A stretch of 64,000 nt of DNA from Lactifluus volemus (GCA_022376515.1 WTXI01000110.1:50889-114888); one strand, 5' to 3'; counted from the first letter of the stretch, positions 42,444 to 55,761 are shown. The notes: a model not told the origin generated them from the letters alone. Program-made: numbers and translations.

Positions 42444-44120
42444 ATGGACAGTGCATATAGTGGTAGGCATCCACTCTCGAGCGATAGCGTTAACCTACAT
42501 ATGATTTTTTACGTCCCAAAGTTCATCAAAGTCGGATATGCTGGCTCTAATTGTCCTGAGCACGGTGAGTGGGTCCGCACGAGATTTTTTTCTGTTTCTT
42601 TCACTGATGAAAAATTTATCGCAGTATTTCCATCTGTGATAGGACGACCGATTCTGCGTGCCGAAGAGCGCGTCGGGGACGCAGTCATCAAAGATATCAT
42701 GGTGGGAGACGAGGCGGCCGCGCTTCCCAACTATCTGCAAGTCACGCGCCGATGGAACATGGCATCGTTCGCAACTGGGAGGATATGAAGTACCTCTGAG
42801 ACTACACGTTCTTCCAGAAACTTAAAGTTCGCGTCGACCCTGCGGGGCGCAAGGACCTCACCGAGCCACCGATGAACCCGAGAGCGAACAGGCAGCGCAT
42901 GTGTCAATTTATGTTTGAGGAGTATGGTTTTCATGGGGTGTACGTCGGGCAGTGCTGACACTCTATCCGCAAGGTGCGCTCTACTATCCCCTTTCTCCCC
43001 GTCCTCCCCATTCCTACCTCGGCCACGTCATCATGTGCATGTGTAACGGGCAGTCGTCGGAGTCGTTTCCGCTGCTGCCTTGCTTTCGGCAGAGGCTGTC
43101 ATGGAGATGCTGGCGGGAGGAGCCGGGCTCGCAAAAGGAAAGGAGAGCAGCGCTGATGTTGAGGGTTAAGTCCTGCAGGCCTGACGACCGGCGTTGTGGT
43201 CGACTCTGGCGACGGCGTGACGCATATCGTTCCGGTATTTGACGGCTTTGCGCCATCTCACGAGGCGACTCGATATCGCCTGGTGGGACGTCACGCGGTA
43301 TCTAGTCAAGCTCCTGCTCATGCGCGGGTACGCATTCAACCGCACGGCCCTTTCAGACCGTTCGGGAGATCAAGGTTAGGTATGTCTTATATTATGCATT
43401 ACTCGCGTGCGTCGTTGAAACCGGCTTCTAGCTATGACCTCGACATGGACACCCAATTAGCAGAGGAGACCACCACGGTGGTGGAGAGCTACATCGTGAG
43501 ATAGACCCGTGACGTCTTGGCTTCCGATATGTTTGAACCTTCTAACTTTGTGATATCGCATTCGTCAGCTTCCCGATGGCCGAACAATCAAGGTCAGCTC
43601 TGAACAGGTCGAGGCGCCCGAGTGCCTGTCCCAGCCACACCCAGTCGACATTGAGCAACTGGGCGTCGCGGAGATGCTCTCGAGAAGTTCCAGAGTGCGG
43701 CGGTCGACATCTGCGCGGAGCTGTACAAGCACATCGTGTTCTCTAGCAGATCGAGCATGTACCCTGGCCTCCCTAGCCTCCTCGAAAAAGAAATGAAGCA
43801 ACTGTACGTCACGCGCGTTCTCAATCGCGACCCTTGGCATCTGATTGTACGTCCGGCCCTTGTCTCTCGTCATCGTCAACTCTCTGTTCTTCCCCCCTCC
43901 TCTTTTCATATGGCGCTGACGTGGCGGTACCCTTTCTTTTTATCTTTTCGGAAATTCAAGATTCGTATCGAGGACCCTCCGCGCAGGAAGCACATGGTCT
44001 TCCGGGGTTGCCATTTTGGCGGACATCATGAAGGCACGAGAAGAGTTTTGGGTATGAAGAGAAGAGTGGTATGAGCAGGGCGTGCGCTCGTTGGATAAAT
44101 TGGGTCGTGGTGAAAGTTGA
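42444..44120 (+). pseudogene. arp2: arp2 pseudogene, nearly full length (unit 3)
   Basis: The only copy with the N-terminal half: MDSA, an intron, [10 protein letters not shown], an intron, [24 protein letters not shown], then [13 protein letters not shown] and GVYV before the LTLYPQG exon. The phosphate loop [10 protein letters not shown] is intact here. Lesions: a one-base shift before the [10 protein letters not shown] codons (about 42752), a Trp to stop change in KYLWDY (about 42800), another shift in the NRTADFETV segment (about 43345) and near the MVFLGG segment. Intron positions match the shorter copies, so these are genomic duplicates, not processed copies. This copy is the best guide to the ancestral gene. 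Confidence 0.9.
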
Positions 44121-44712
44121 GCAGCTACGTAGACCGTAGAGGGGATGGATGATTACTTAGAGACGCCTTATCGTGCTTTTCAGAGTTACGAGTCAAGATG
44201 GGTCCCCATCTGGCAAGCTGTGGTTATCCGCCGAAAGAAGCAGCTCGAAAAATTGTCATTGTACTATCGATAAAACAATTGCGGTAAACACCACAACGTA
44301 CGCACCCGCGTGGCGATTCAATATTCTGCACAAGCTCTGGGGAATTGATTGAGTAAAAAGTCTACATACGCACTATTACAGACAGAGAAAGCACAAAACG
44401 ACAGGGCAATATAAATCAAGAAAGAATAATTGTAATAAGAGAAACTGGTACGGGAGTAAAATTGGGGGACAGTGCCAGGTGAGAGAAACATAGAGATGAG
44501 ATAGTGAGAAGTATTTGTGAATCAAGACAGCCGCGTATGGATACGAAACGGAACACAATACGTAAACACGGCCAGAGCTGAGTTCGCTTGCATCACCTGC
44601 AGTCAAACTTCAGCTTCAGCCTTGACACGGCTCAGAGACAGAACAACTTACCGATTTTGAAATACATTTCCGACAGCTTATGACGGTGTCCAACAAAGTG
44701 ACCATTTCGATC
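44121..44712. other. Inter-unit spacer, unit 3 to unit 4
   Basis: Non-coding and matches 2473-2872 plus 17044-17246 as one uninterrupted sequence, giving the empty site for the MITE at about 44510. Confidence 0.6.
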
Positions 44713-47420
44713 TTACTGTGGACGATCAGCGTCACGAGCGGGTGTTGTGTCGACGAGATGCTCAGGCTGAGCAAGGTCTGTGGCCGGGGAGTTGTCTTGG
44801 CCATCGAACGTTGCATCATTCTCTGGCAAGTTTGATTGCGAATCGGAGGTCACCTGCGAAGGTGTAAAAGATATTTCCGGAACTGAGCCTAGCGTCAACA
44901 ATCTTGATCCAGGAGTAGTTAGGTCGATTTGCGATGTGGGAGAGGCCGACTCGGAGGACATCACGGGACCCACAGGAAGCGTGTCACTGGAGGCTGGTAC
45001 AGGTGAAGACAATGATGGAATGTAAGGTACCATCGAAGGAGGGTCAACATCCGAGTCTGTCTTGTACAATCGATCGGCACCACTAGACGGAAGCGATGGA
45101 GAGATCGCAGTCGAGACTACCATGGCGGGCCGAGTATCAGACTCTGAGCTGTCCATAGGCGAGATGGCTGATGTGTCAGCATGACTTTCTGTTGCAATGG
45201 CGAGCGCTGGGTCAGGTAAAGTAGTGGCATAGTCGTTGCTTCCAGCATTGACTGGTGGAGAGAGGTGGGAAGACTGGATGATTGGGGAAGCATGAGCTAC
45301 ACCATGTAAAGACGGCTGTTCTGTGAAATGTACTCGGCTATGATCTGGGTTTAATGCGGTTAAGGATGGGGCGACGTTGTTCAGATCAGCATCGGGAAGG
45401 TGAACAGGGGATGAGTGAATGGGTGAATGAGTGGGATGATGACCCGGGACGTTACACAATGGATACGAGGATAACCGGTCCAGGATGGGGTCAGAATCAT
45501 CGGTGGAAGCATCGAAACGGGTCGGGAGAGAATTGGTGCCTTGATGTAAAGCGATGAAATGATGCCGATTGGGTCTCAGAACATGTCTAGGCAAATAAGA
45601 CCCGGAATTATGCGCTCCTAGGTTGATTTGGTTCCAGAAAGCACAGAAGTCGTGCTGCAATCCAGGAAGAGTATTTCGAATGTCGAATTTGGAAATGATT
45701 GATTGAATCTTCTCCAGCAGTATTACAGTCGGCCAATAAAGCCTGTAATCCGAGTCGACGCGAAACATTTGGCTAGTGAAGTGAATCAAGTTGGCGAGCA
45801 ATACGCTGTCACCATGTGCGAGGTAGTCTTCGAGAACATCTTCTGATATCTGTAACTGATCCATCACAAGTACCTTCCAACGATCATCGCGTTCTGCACT
45901 TGCAATGATCCCAGCAACTAACGTTTGTGCAAATAAAGCGTTTTGGCCTTTCATACTATGGCATCGGCTTCTGATTAAGTGTCCCATTTGAACGGACTGA
46001 AACACTCCGCCCTTGGCAAAAGCTTCTGAGAGAAGGTTTAAAGACGGAAATGAGCAGAGGAGTGTATCGAAAGCCTGAATGCAGAGTGTGAACCGCCTTT
46101 CTTTCATCTTCTCAGAGAGCAAACGAGATGCGAAGGTACGGATCAAGAATCCATCGCAAGCCCCAGTCACATTCAGATAGGCAAGCATTCGTCTGGGTTC
46201 GTGGACCACTTGTGAGGTAGAGAACGCAGGGATTGCCTCGAAGAACTGCTCCAGCTCGTGGTCTTCGTCCAGAGCCTCAAATGTCCATTTCAAAACATGA
46301 CCGTCGATTTCCGCTGACATTTTCGAAGCACGTTCTTGCGCTGTCTTCACAATACCCCACGAGGTCCGTTTGTGATAAGCTTCCCGCATCGCATAAAAGC
46401 GTTCATAGGTTGTGCCGGTAAAGGAAAGTGTGACGAAGATGAGAATGCGGAAGACCTCGTATCGCACGCCATTAAGAAGGAACCAGGTTGAGAAAGTGAG
46501 AGGCGCATAGTAAGGGCTGTCATGATGGAAGATTGGCAGCAACGCGATGCATCCATATATCCCTCCAGAAAGACCGATCCACCAAGAAACGATACTGAAC
46601 GTGGTGTGATTGATGTTGAACAAGAAAACAAGAAGGCCGGAAAAGAATAGGAACAGGGAAACGTGCAGCAGCGTCGGCAAAGTCTCAACTGCCAAAGGAA
46701 GATGAAACTTTTCCACTCCATCTGCGAAAAACGAACGGATTCGTGCTCGCTTGTGTGGACTCAATCGCGGTGGTTGAGTAGCTGTGAGGTATCGACGCGC
46801 CCACTGCTGTAACAGTGTTGCTAGAAGTGCACCTGTAAGACTGATGACCAAGCTCAGGAACCATAATGAATTGACCCAGATTGCGTATCTCGGTGGAGAG
46901 AACGGGGGTGGCGTAGCTGGGGTGGAAAGGGTCGATGCAAGAGATATGTTCGGGTCGGCGAGAAGTTGATATATGTTGGCAAGATAGAACGCAGCGGTAT
47001 CCTGTGGATTTGGCCTCAAGTCTTGGATTGACACCGCGAGCAATGCCGCAACTGCAGCAGAGAATAAACCGGTCTACGGTGTTCACGTTTGTCACTACTC
47101 TCGAGTGCGTGGAGGTAATATGAAGAACTGACGAAAATGAGGATGCCGTCTGCATCCTTTTGCCAGCGATCGGCCATTTTGTTGTCTTCCTCTTGGGACA
47201 TTTTCACGTACATGTTGAAAATGGGTTCAGCGCCATCACTAAGGGTGGGCTGGCCCTGTGACGGTTGACGTTGTTCTGAACGAGGGTTTCCGGCTGTAAC
47301 GAGTGATAGAGCTCTTGTGAAGTTAAGGATATAAAGTAGGGTAGAGGATGACGTACTTGTGTCTATTCTGTCATCGCCTGTATCCTCCACTTGAACGATT
47401 GGGTCAGCAGGTTGAGACAT
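44713..47420 (-). CDS. DUF6535 membrane protein, copy 4
   Basis: Predicted exons 47357-47420, 47133-47311 and 44713-47073 with introns of 45 and 59 nt; about 867 residues. Exon 2 is nine bases shorter than in other copies (three codons lost before RSEQRQ), an in-frame change that supports exon 2 being translated. The central block is the QSVQMGHLIRSRCHSMKG variant as in copy 3. After the fourth membrane segment it lacks four residues found in other copies (VTLSFTGTTYERF). Start 145 bp from the did2 start. Confidence 0.88.
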
Positions 47421-47565
47421 CAAAGGTTTATATAGATTGAGAGATGGTGCGATGATACGAGACAGCCAAATACCCTTGAACCTGAGCGTCAATTCACGTA
47501 AACAAAGCGATCCATTCCGGCTCCGGACCTCAGCGTCAGTCGGTCATTGACCTTTCTTCACATCA
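47421..47565. promoter_or_regulatory. Divergent promoter region between DUF6535 copy 4 and did2
   Basis: 145 bp between start codons with the same TATATAAAC sequence close to the DUF6535 start as in unit 2. The LINE target word gacctcagcgtc is present once, uninterrupted. Confidence 0.4.
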
Positions 47566-48394
47566 ATGAGCAACCTCGAGAGTGAGTAACTAGTTTCCAT
47601 CTCTGAAATGATACCTTATTGTTCCTAGAGACACCTTTTCAACTCAAGGTACTCCTTCTCACTACCATAATCTCTTTCCAAACACCAAAACTGATCATCT
47701 CCGCAGTTCACGGCAAAGTCACTCAATCGCCAAGCAAAGAAGGCGCAAAAGGATGAGAATGTGGAGAAGACACGACTGAACAAGTTATGTATGTATTTTG
47801 AAGGGCCCACTCACAACTGAATTCTTAATTTATTTGGACGCAGGCGTTGCAGCAGGGCAACAATGATGGCGCGCGGATATACGCCTCGAACACAATCCGA
47901 AAGAAGATCGAGTCGCTCAACCTGCTCCGCCTTGCGAGCCAGTAGCAAGCAGGATCGAGACGGCCATGACGATGCGACACGTCACGGGTAAACATGATGA
48001 GCATAGTCAAAGGCATGCACAGAGCGATGGAAACCATGAACCTCGAGCATGTGCGTCCCTTTCCCTCCCCCTCCCCCCTTCCTTCCTCTTATCTATATCC
48101 CCTTCCCATTATATCTCCCTCGTGATGGATAAATTCGAGGCTCAATTCTCAGACTTGGACGTACAGACGTCGTACATGGAAGATGCGATGGGTTCCACTA
48201 CGGCGGTATCGACGCCTCAGGACCAAGTGGACTCGCTCATGCATCAAATGGCGGAAGAAGCCAACATTGAATTGCAGCAAGACCTCGCGGACAAGGAAGT
48301 GCCGAGCCTCCCCCCTCCCGAACGTAGCGCCATGATCGGAGAGGAGGATAGCACCCTCGCCGATCGATTGCGCGCGCTGCGGCCTGCCACGTAG
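47566..48394 (+). pseudogene. did2: did2 pseudogene, unit 4
   Basis: Exon series as elsewhere. The exon before the broken donor reads ENVEKTRLNK, with no internal indel. The donor carries the TTATGT change of units 1 and 2, and the ASRVDA deletion leaves TAG. The last exon (48125-48394) is open. Confidence 0.85.
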
Positions 48395-48420
48395 GGCGCC
48401 GTCTCGGTGCGGTGGTTCCC

Positions 48421-49196
48421 CAATGCTGACGCTTTATGCGCAAGGTGGGTTCTACTACCTCTTTCTCCCCATCCTCCCCATTCCTACCTCGGCCGCGTCA
48501 CCATGTGCATATAGAGCGGGCTTTCGTCGTCGTCTTTTCCGCTGCTGCCTCGCTTTCGGCAGAGGCTGTCATGGAGATGCCAGCGGGAGGAGGGCTCGCA
48601 AATAGAAAGGAGAGCAGCCCCGATGTTAACTTCTGCAGGCCTCACGACCGGCGCTGTGCTTTGACTCTGGTTCGAGGATGATCACGCGCTCTGCAATACA
48701 TTTCGCGAGGCGCCCGAGTGCATATTTCAGCCACACCTGGTCGACATCGAGCAACCGGGCGTTGCGGAGATGCTCTCCAAGACGATCCAGAGCGCGGCGG
48801 TCGACGTCCGTGCGGAGCTGTACAAGCACATCGTGCTCTACTGCGGATCGAGCATGTACCCGCCTCGAAAAAGAAATGAAGCAACTGTACTTTACGCGCG
48901 TGCTCGATCGCGACCCTTCGCGTCTCAATGTGCGTCCGGCCCTTGTCTCTCGTTACCGTCACCTCTCTGTTCTCCCCCCCCCCTTCATTTCCATATGGTG
49001 CTGACGTGATTTTTTTCTTTTCAAAAATCCAAGATTCGTATCGAGGACCCGCAACGCAGGAAGCACATGGTCTTCCTTGCGGGGTGCCATTTTGGTGGAC
49101 ATCATGAAGGCACAAGAAGAGTTTTGGGTATCAGGAGAGGAGTGGTACGAGCAGGGCGTGCGCTCGTTGGATAAAATGAGTTGTGGAGAAAGTTGA
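48421..49196 (+). pseudogene. arp2: arp2 pseudogene fragment, unit 4
   Basis: Same truncated form as unit 1, including the extra gatgatcacgcgctctgc piece at the deletion junction, so units 1 and 4 share a more recent ancestor. An additional base near the MVFLGG segment (about 49080) breaks the frame. Confidence 0.85.
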
Positions 49197-49245
49197 GCAG
49201 CAACGTAGATCGTAGACGGGATGGATGTATCTGGGTGATTACTGA

Positions 49246-50117
49246 TGTAGGGTCAGCCTCGCGGCTGGCCGCGAAACCTCCATTCGTGTATCGTTGTACG
49301 CCCAACTCGTACCTCCTCTTCTCGTCTCGTCTCGTGCCACTTTCCCCGTTTCCCTCGGCTGGTTTTCAAGCTTTAGACCTCCTTCTCGCGGTCTCGATCT
49401 CGATAGATAGGGCCACGATCGCCCTCGGCCACGACGCACTTACGCCTCGGCCATAGACCCGCTCACTGCGGCCTCGCGCTGCACAGTGTTTTCTCTATTT
49501 TCTCTTTGTTTTCTTTCATGCCTCGTGCTTCCTGTGTTTCCCGTTTCGATCTAGTTTACCTCGCGTTCCATTGTCTGCTTGTTTTGGTGTTAACTTGTCT
49601 CCTCGTGCCTACCCTTCTGTCTGTCGTTTCAGGCTACGTTCCCCTTCTCCCCCCCTACCTATAGACCCCCTTTTCCTCTCCCTTTCATCCCCATCTCACT
49701 TCCGACGTTTCGTACTTACCTTCTTGCCCGTAGTCTTCGTTCCGTTTACTTCGAAAATTACTTGATTCCCCGTTCTCGACGTGCTTCTGAGTTTAGATTA
49801 CACGGCTCAAATGTACTTAAATACGGCCTTCGAATGTACAAACGAGCCAGCGAAATCTCGCCGCTCACTCCTGTTCTCGAAATCTCGTTTGATTCTAAGT
49901 TTTTCCTCAAGTACCTTTGACTTCTTCTCCCTCAAAAAAATCTCGTCTATTCTCCCTCTCGCCTCCGCTTATCTCGCTTAGATCCCTCGACTTGGGACTT
50001 CTACGCGTTCTTCATACTGCTTGCCGCTACTCTCTTCCTTTTCTTCCCTTTGCCCCTCTGATCCCCTCTCCTCAAACTTCATTTGAACTCACAAGCAGGG
50101 AGAGTTCCCCGCTTTCA
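49246..50117. mobile_element. Probable solo LTR, 872 bp
   Basis: Extra sequence absent from the other units at this point of the spacer. It begins TGTAGGGTC and ends CTTTCA (TG...CA) and is flanked by CTGA on both sides (49242-49245 and 50118-50121), extended by a matching A. Size and ends suit a Gypsy-type LTR left after recombination. It has no gene. The strand is not determined. Confidence 0.55.
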
Positions 50118-50121
50118 CTGA

Positions 50122-50508
50122 GAAACACCTTATCGTGCTTTTGAAAGTCATGAGACAAGACAGCTCCCCCATTCGGCAAGCTGTATTTATTCGTGGAAAG
50201 AACCAGCTCGAAAATTTGTCATTTTTGTATCATCGATAACACAATCGCGATAAATGCACGGGCGCGGCGATTCAATATTCAGCGCAACCTCCGAGCGATT
50301 GATTGAGCAAAGCCTATATACACACTATGAGGGGGAGAGAACGCGCGAAACGTAACATAATACTTAAACACGCCTGGAGCTGAGTTCGCTTTCATCACCT
50401 GTAATCACGCTTCAGTCTTGACACAGCTCATAGACAAAACAGCTTACCGAGCTCAAAATACATTTCCGACAACATATGACGGCATCCAACTAATTGATCA
50501 TTTTGATC
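50122..50508. other. Inter-unit spacer, unit 4 to unit 5
   Basis: Shorter and more diverged than the other spacers. No gene seen. Confidence 0.5.
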
Positions 50509-53189
50509 TTACAGTGGACGATCAACGTCGCGATGGGGTGTTGTATCGACGAGATGCTCGCGCTGTGCAAGGTCTGTGGCCGGGGAGTTGTCATGGGTGT
50601 CGAACGTTGCATCCTTCTTTGGCATGTTTGATTGTGAATCGGAGGTCATCTGCGGGGATGTGAAAGATATTTCTGGGACTGAGCCTTGCGTCAACAATCT
50701 TGAACCAGGAGTAGTTAGCTTGATTTGTGATGTGGGAGAGGCCGCGTCGGAGGACATCAGGGGATCAACAGGAAGCGTCTCACTGGAGGCTGGTACAGGT
50801 GAAGGCGATGATGGAATGTCAGGTACCATCGAAGGAGGGACAACCTGCAAGCTTGTGATGTTGACGGAACTGCCAGAAGGCAGCGACGGAGAGATCACAG
50901 TCGAGGCTACCATTGCAGGTTGAGTATCGGATTCCGAGTTGTCCATGGGGGAGATAACTGGTGTGTCAGCGTGACTTTCTGTCGCAATGGTGAGTGCTGG
51001 GTCAGGTAAAGGAGTGGCAAAGTCGTTGTTTCCAACATTGACTGGTGGAGAGAGGTGGGAAGACTGGATGGTTGGGGTAGCATGAGCTACACCACCATGT
51101 GGGGATGACTGTTCTGTGAAATTTATGCGGCTATGATCTGGAATAAATGCGGGTAAGGATGGCGCGATGTTGTTCAGATCGGCATCGGGAGGGTGAATAG
51201 TATCGTCTGTTGTGCCGTCGGAATGATGATTCGGAATGTTACATAATGGGTACGAGGATGGCTGGAGCAGGATATCATCGGTGGAAGCATCGAAAGCGGT
51301 CGGGACAGCATCGGTGCCTTGATGTAAAGCAATGAAATGATGCCGATTGAATCTCAGAATATAATAAGATTCTTTATTACGCAATTGGTTCCACAAAGCA
51401 CAGAAGTCGTGTTGCAGTCCAGGAAGAGTATTTCGAATGTCGAATTTGGAAATGATCGATTGAATCTCGTCCAGCATGTCAGGATATTCGTAACAGAGCT
51501 GGTGAGTGATGTGGTTCCAGTTGGCGAGCAATACGCTGTCACCATGTGCAAGGTAGTCTTCGAGAACATCTTCTGATATCTGTAACTGATCCATCACGAG
51601 CACCTTCCAACGACCATCGCGTTCTCGTACACTTGCAATGATCCCGGCAACTAACATTTGTGCAGGTAAAGCGGTTAGATGTGAGCTATCATGGCATTGT
51701 CTTCTCAGTACGTGTCCGATTTGAACGGACTGCAACACTCCGTCCATGGCAGGCGAACTAGAAACCTCTACGAGGAAGTCGAAAGACGGAAATGAACAGC
51801 CGAGTGTATTGAGAGCCTGCATGCAGAGTATGAACCGCTTTTCTTTGATCCTCTCAGAGAGCAAACGAGACGAGAGAGTACGGATCAACAATCCTTCGCA
51901 TGCCACAGTCAAAACCCAATCACCCAGATTGGCAAGCATTCGTCTGGGTTCGTGGACCACTTGTGAGGTACAGAACGCAGGGATTGCCTCGATGAACTGC
52001 TCCAGTTCGTGGTCTTCGTCCAGAGCCTCAAATGTCCATTCCAAAACATGACCGTCGATTTCCGCTGACATTTTCGAAGCACGTTCTTGAGCTGTCTTCA
52101 CCATACCCCACGAGGTCCGTTCGCGATAAGCTTCCCGCGTCACATAAAAGCGTTGATAGGTTGTGGCGGTAAAATAATCAAAGGAATATGTGACGAAGGT
52201 GAGAATGCGGAAGACTTCGTATCCCACAGCATTAAGAAGGAACCAGGTTGAGAAAGTGAGAGGCGCATAGTAAGGGGTGTCATGACGGAAGATTGGCAGC
52301 AACGCGATGCATCCATATATCCCTCCAGAAAACCCAATCCACCAAGAAACGATACTGAACGTGGTGTGATTGATGTTGAACAAGAAAACAAGAAGGCCGG
52401 AAAAGAATAGGAACAGGGAAACGTGCAGCAGCGTTGGCAACGTCTCAACTGCCAAAGGAAGATGAAACTTTTCCACACCATCTGCGAAGAACCAACGGAT
52501 TCGTGCTCGCTTGTGTGGACTCAATCGCGGTGGTTGAGTAGCTGTGAGGTATCGACGTGCCCACTGCTGTAACAGTGTTGCCAGAAGTGCACTTGTAAGA
52601 CTGATGACCAAGCTCAGGAACCAGAGTGAATTGACCCAGATTGCGTATCTCGGTGGAGAGAACGGGGGTGGCGTAGCTGGGGTGGCAAGGATCGATGCAA
52701 GAGACATGTTCGGGTTGGCGAGAAGTTGATAGATGTTGGCAAGATAGAACGCGGAGGTGTCCTGTGGATTTGGCCTCAAGTCCTGGATTGACACCGCGAG
52801 CAATGCTGCAACTGCAGCTGAGAATAAACCGGTCTACGGTGTTAATGTTGGTCGCTACTCTCGAGTGCGTGGAGGTGACATGAGGAACTGACGAAAATGA
52901 GGATACCATCTGCATCCTTTTGCCAGCGATCGGCCATTTTATTGTCTTCCTCTTGGGACATTTTCACGTACATGTTGAAAATGGGTTCAGCGCCATCACT
53001 AAGGGTGGGCTGGCCCTGTGACTGTTGACGTTGTTCTGATCGAGGGACATTAGAGTTTCCGGCTGTGACGAGTGATAGAGCTCTTGTGAAGCTAAGGTCA
53101 TAAAATAGGGTAGAGGATGACGTACTTGTGTCTATTCTCTCATCGCCTGTATCCTCCACTTGAACGATTGGGTGAGCAGGTTGGGACAT
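50509..53189 (-). CDS. DUF6535 membrane protein, copy 5
   Basis: Predicted exons 53126-53189, 52893-53080 and 50509-52833 with introns of 45 and 59 nt; about 858 residues, the shortest of the six. Central block of the QSVQIGHVLRRQ type. The tail has several in-frame deletions relative to the others, including loss of the NxSDPI residues near the middle, and a different SVNITSLQVV segment where others have DRLYKTDSD. All indels keep the frame. Start 145 bp from the divergent did2 start. Confidence 0.88.
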
Positions 53190-53334
53190 CAAAGGTTTAT
53201 ATGGATTGAGAAATGGTGCGATGATACAAGGTAGACAAATACCCTTGAGCCTGAGCGTCAATCCACGTAAATAAAATGATGCACTCCGGCACCGGACCAC
53301 AGGCTCAGTCGGTCATTGACCTTTCTTCACATCA
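53190..53334. promoter_or_regulatory. Divergent promoter region between DUF6535 copy 5 and did2
   Basis: 145 bp between start codons, homologous to the intervals in units 2 and 4 but more diverged. Confidence 0.35.
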
Positions 53335-54031
53335 ATGAGCAATCTCGAGAGTGAGTAACAGATTTCTATCTCTGCAATGGCAACTTGAGACACTTTTTCA
53401 TTTCAAGATACTCCTTCTCTTTACCATCATCCCTTTTCAAAGCCCAACAGATAATCCCCGCAGTTCACAGCAAAGTCATTGAATCGCCAAGCAAAGAAGG
53501 CACAAAAGGACGCCTCGGACGCAATCCGAAAGAAGACCGAGTCGCTCAACCTGCTCCGCCTCGCGAGCCGCATCGATGCGTAGCGAGCAGATTCGAGACG
53601 GCTGTGACGATGCGACAAGTGACGGGCAACATGACGAACATAGTCAAAGGCATGCACAAAGCAATGGAAACCATGAACCTCGAACGTGTGCGTCCCTTTC
53701 CCTTCCCCTCCCCCCTTCCTTTCTCTTATCTATACCCCCTTCCCATTAGATCTCCCTCGTGATGGATAGATTCGAGGCTCAATTTTCAGACTTGGACGTA
53801 CAGATGTTGTACACGGAAGATGCGATGGGTTCCACTACGGCGACATCGACGCCTCAGGACCAAGTGGACTCGGTCATGCGTCAAATGGCGGAAGAAGCCA
53901 ATATTGAATTTCAGCAAGACCTCGCGGACAAGGAGGTGCCCAGCCTCGCCCCTCCCGAACGTAGCTCCGTGATCGGAGAGGAGGACAGCACCCTCGCCGA
54001 TCTCTTGCGCGCGCTGCGGCCTGCCACGTAG
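53335..54031 (+). pseudogene. did2: did2 pseudogene, unit 5
   Basis: The most decayed copy. The exon from KDENVEK to RIYAS and its intron have been deleted (gcacaaaaggacgcctcgg near 53508). The first acceptor and second donor are lost. In contrast to the others, the ASRIDA segment is nearly complete, missing only one base (TAG at about 53580). The last exon (53762-54031) is open with changes such as [13 protein letters not shown]. This copy therefore branches separately from units 1, 2, 4 and 6. Confidence 0.85.
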
Positions 54032-54055
54032 GGCACCGTCTCTGCGGTGGTTCCC

Positions 54056-55218
54056 CAGTGCTGACGCTTTATGCGCAAGGTGCGTTCGACTACCTTTTTC
54101 TCCCCGTCCTCCCCACTCCTACCTCGGCCGCGTCACCACGTCCATATAGAACGGGCTTTCGTCGTCGTCTTTTCCGCTATTGCCTCACTTTCGGCGGAGG
54201 CTGTCATGGAGATGCCGGCGGGAGGAGGGCTCGCAAAATGAAAGGAGAGCAACCCCGATGTTGAGGATTAACTTCTGCAGGCCTGACGACCGGCGTTGTC
54301 GTCGACAGCGTGACGCATATCGTTCCGGTATATGACGGCTTTGCGCTACCCCATCTCATGAGGGGACTCGATATCGCCGGGGAGACGTCACGCAGTATCT
54401 AATCAAGCTCCTGCTCATGCGCGGGTACGCATTCAACCGCACGGCCCTTTGAGACCGTTCGGGAGATTAAGGAGAAGCTTTGCTATGTCAGGTATGTTTA
54501 TATTAGCCACTTATGGATTACTCGCGTGCGTCGCTGAAACCGGCTTCAGGCTATGACCTCGACATGGACACCCGATTGGCAGAAGGGACCACCACGGTGG
54601 TGGAGAGCTACATCGTGAGATAGACTCGTGACGTCTTAGCTTCCGATATCTTTCAACCTTCTAACTTGTACTATTCCAATCGTCAGTTGCTCGATGGCCA
54701 GTCAGTTCTAAGCGGTTCGAGGCGCCCGAGTGCATGTTCCAGCCACACCTGGTCGACATCGAGTAACCGGGCGTTGCGGAGATGCCCTCGAGGCGACCCA
54801 GAGTGCTGTGACCGACGTCCGCGCTGAGCTGTACAAACACATCGTGCTCTCTGGCGGATCGAGCATGTACCCCGGCCTCCCTAGCGACCTCGAAAAAGAA
54901 ATGAAGCAACTGTACTTCACGCGCGTGCTCAATCGCGACCCTTCGCGTCTCGATGTACGTCCAGCTATTGTCTCTTGTCACCCTCTTGTCACCGTCACCC
55001 CTCTGTTCTCTCCCCCCTTCTTTTTTCATATGGCACTGACGCCTCAGACATTCAAGATTCGTATCGAGGACCCTCCGCACAGGAAGCACATGGTCTTCCT
55101 TGGAGCTGCCGTTTTGGCGGACATCATGAAGACAAGAGAAGAGTCTTGGGTATCAAGAGAGGAGTGGTACGAGCAGGGCGTGCGCTCCTTGGATAATTTG
55201 GGTCGTGGGGAAAGTTGA
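54056..55218 (+). pseudogene. arp2: arp2 pseudogene, long 3' form (unit 5)
   Basis: Retains the middle exons that units 1, 2, 4 and 6 lack ([14 protein letters not shown], then YDLDMDTRLA, then VVESYIV). The DSGDG loop has the same three-codon loss as the copy at 1299. Other lesions: a frame break after CGCACGGCC (about 54445) and a stop (gagtaacc) in the VDIEQPG segment near 54762. The last exon to LGRGES is in frame. Confidence 0.85.
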
Positions 55219-55761
55219 GTAGCTACGTAGACCGAAGACGGGATGGATGTACCTGTATAATTACATAGAGACGTCTTATCAGCGTTACGAGACAAGACGG
55301 GTCCCCCATCTGGCAAGCTGTACTTATCCATGGAAGCAACCAGCTCGAAATCTGCCATTGTATTTGGATAATACAATCGTAATAAATGCCACAATGTACG
55401 CATCTGCGTGGCGGTTCAATAATCAGCGAGTGATTGATTGAGCAAATTCTACATACGCACTACCACAGGCCGAGAAAGGCACAAAACGACAGAGCAAGAT
55501 AAATGAGGAAAGAGGAACTGTACTAAAAAGAAACGGGTACGGGAGTAGGATTGGGAGACCGTTCCATGTGTGAGAAACATAGAGATGAGCTAGTGAGAAC
55601 TAGTTGTTGATCACGAAGAGCCGCGTATGTATGTACAAGACTTAAACACGCCTAGTGGAGCTGAGTTCGCTTTCATCATCTGCAGTCACGCTTCAGCCTT
55701 GAGACGGCTCAGAGACAAGCCAGCTTACCGATATCCAAATACATTCACGACCATTTCGATC
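55219..55761. other. Inter-unit spacer, unit 5 to unit 6
   Basis: Diverged version of the common spacer. No gene seen. Confidence 0.5.
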
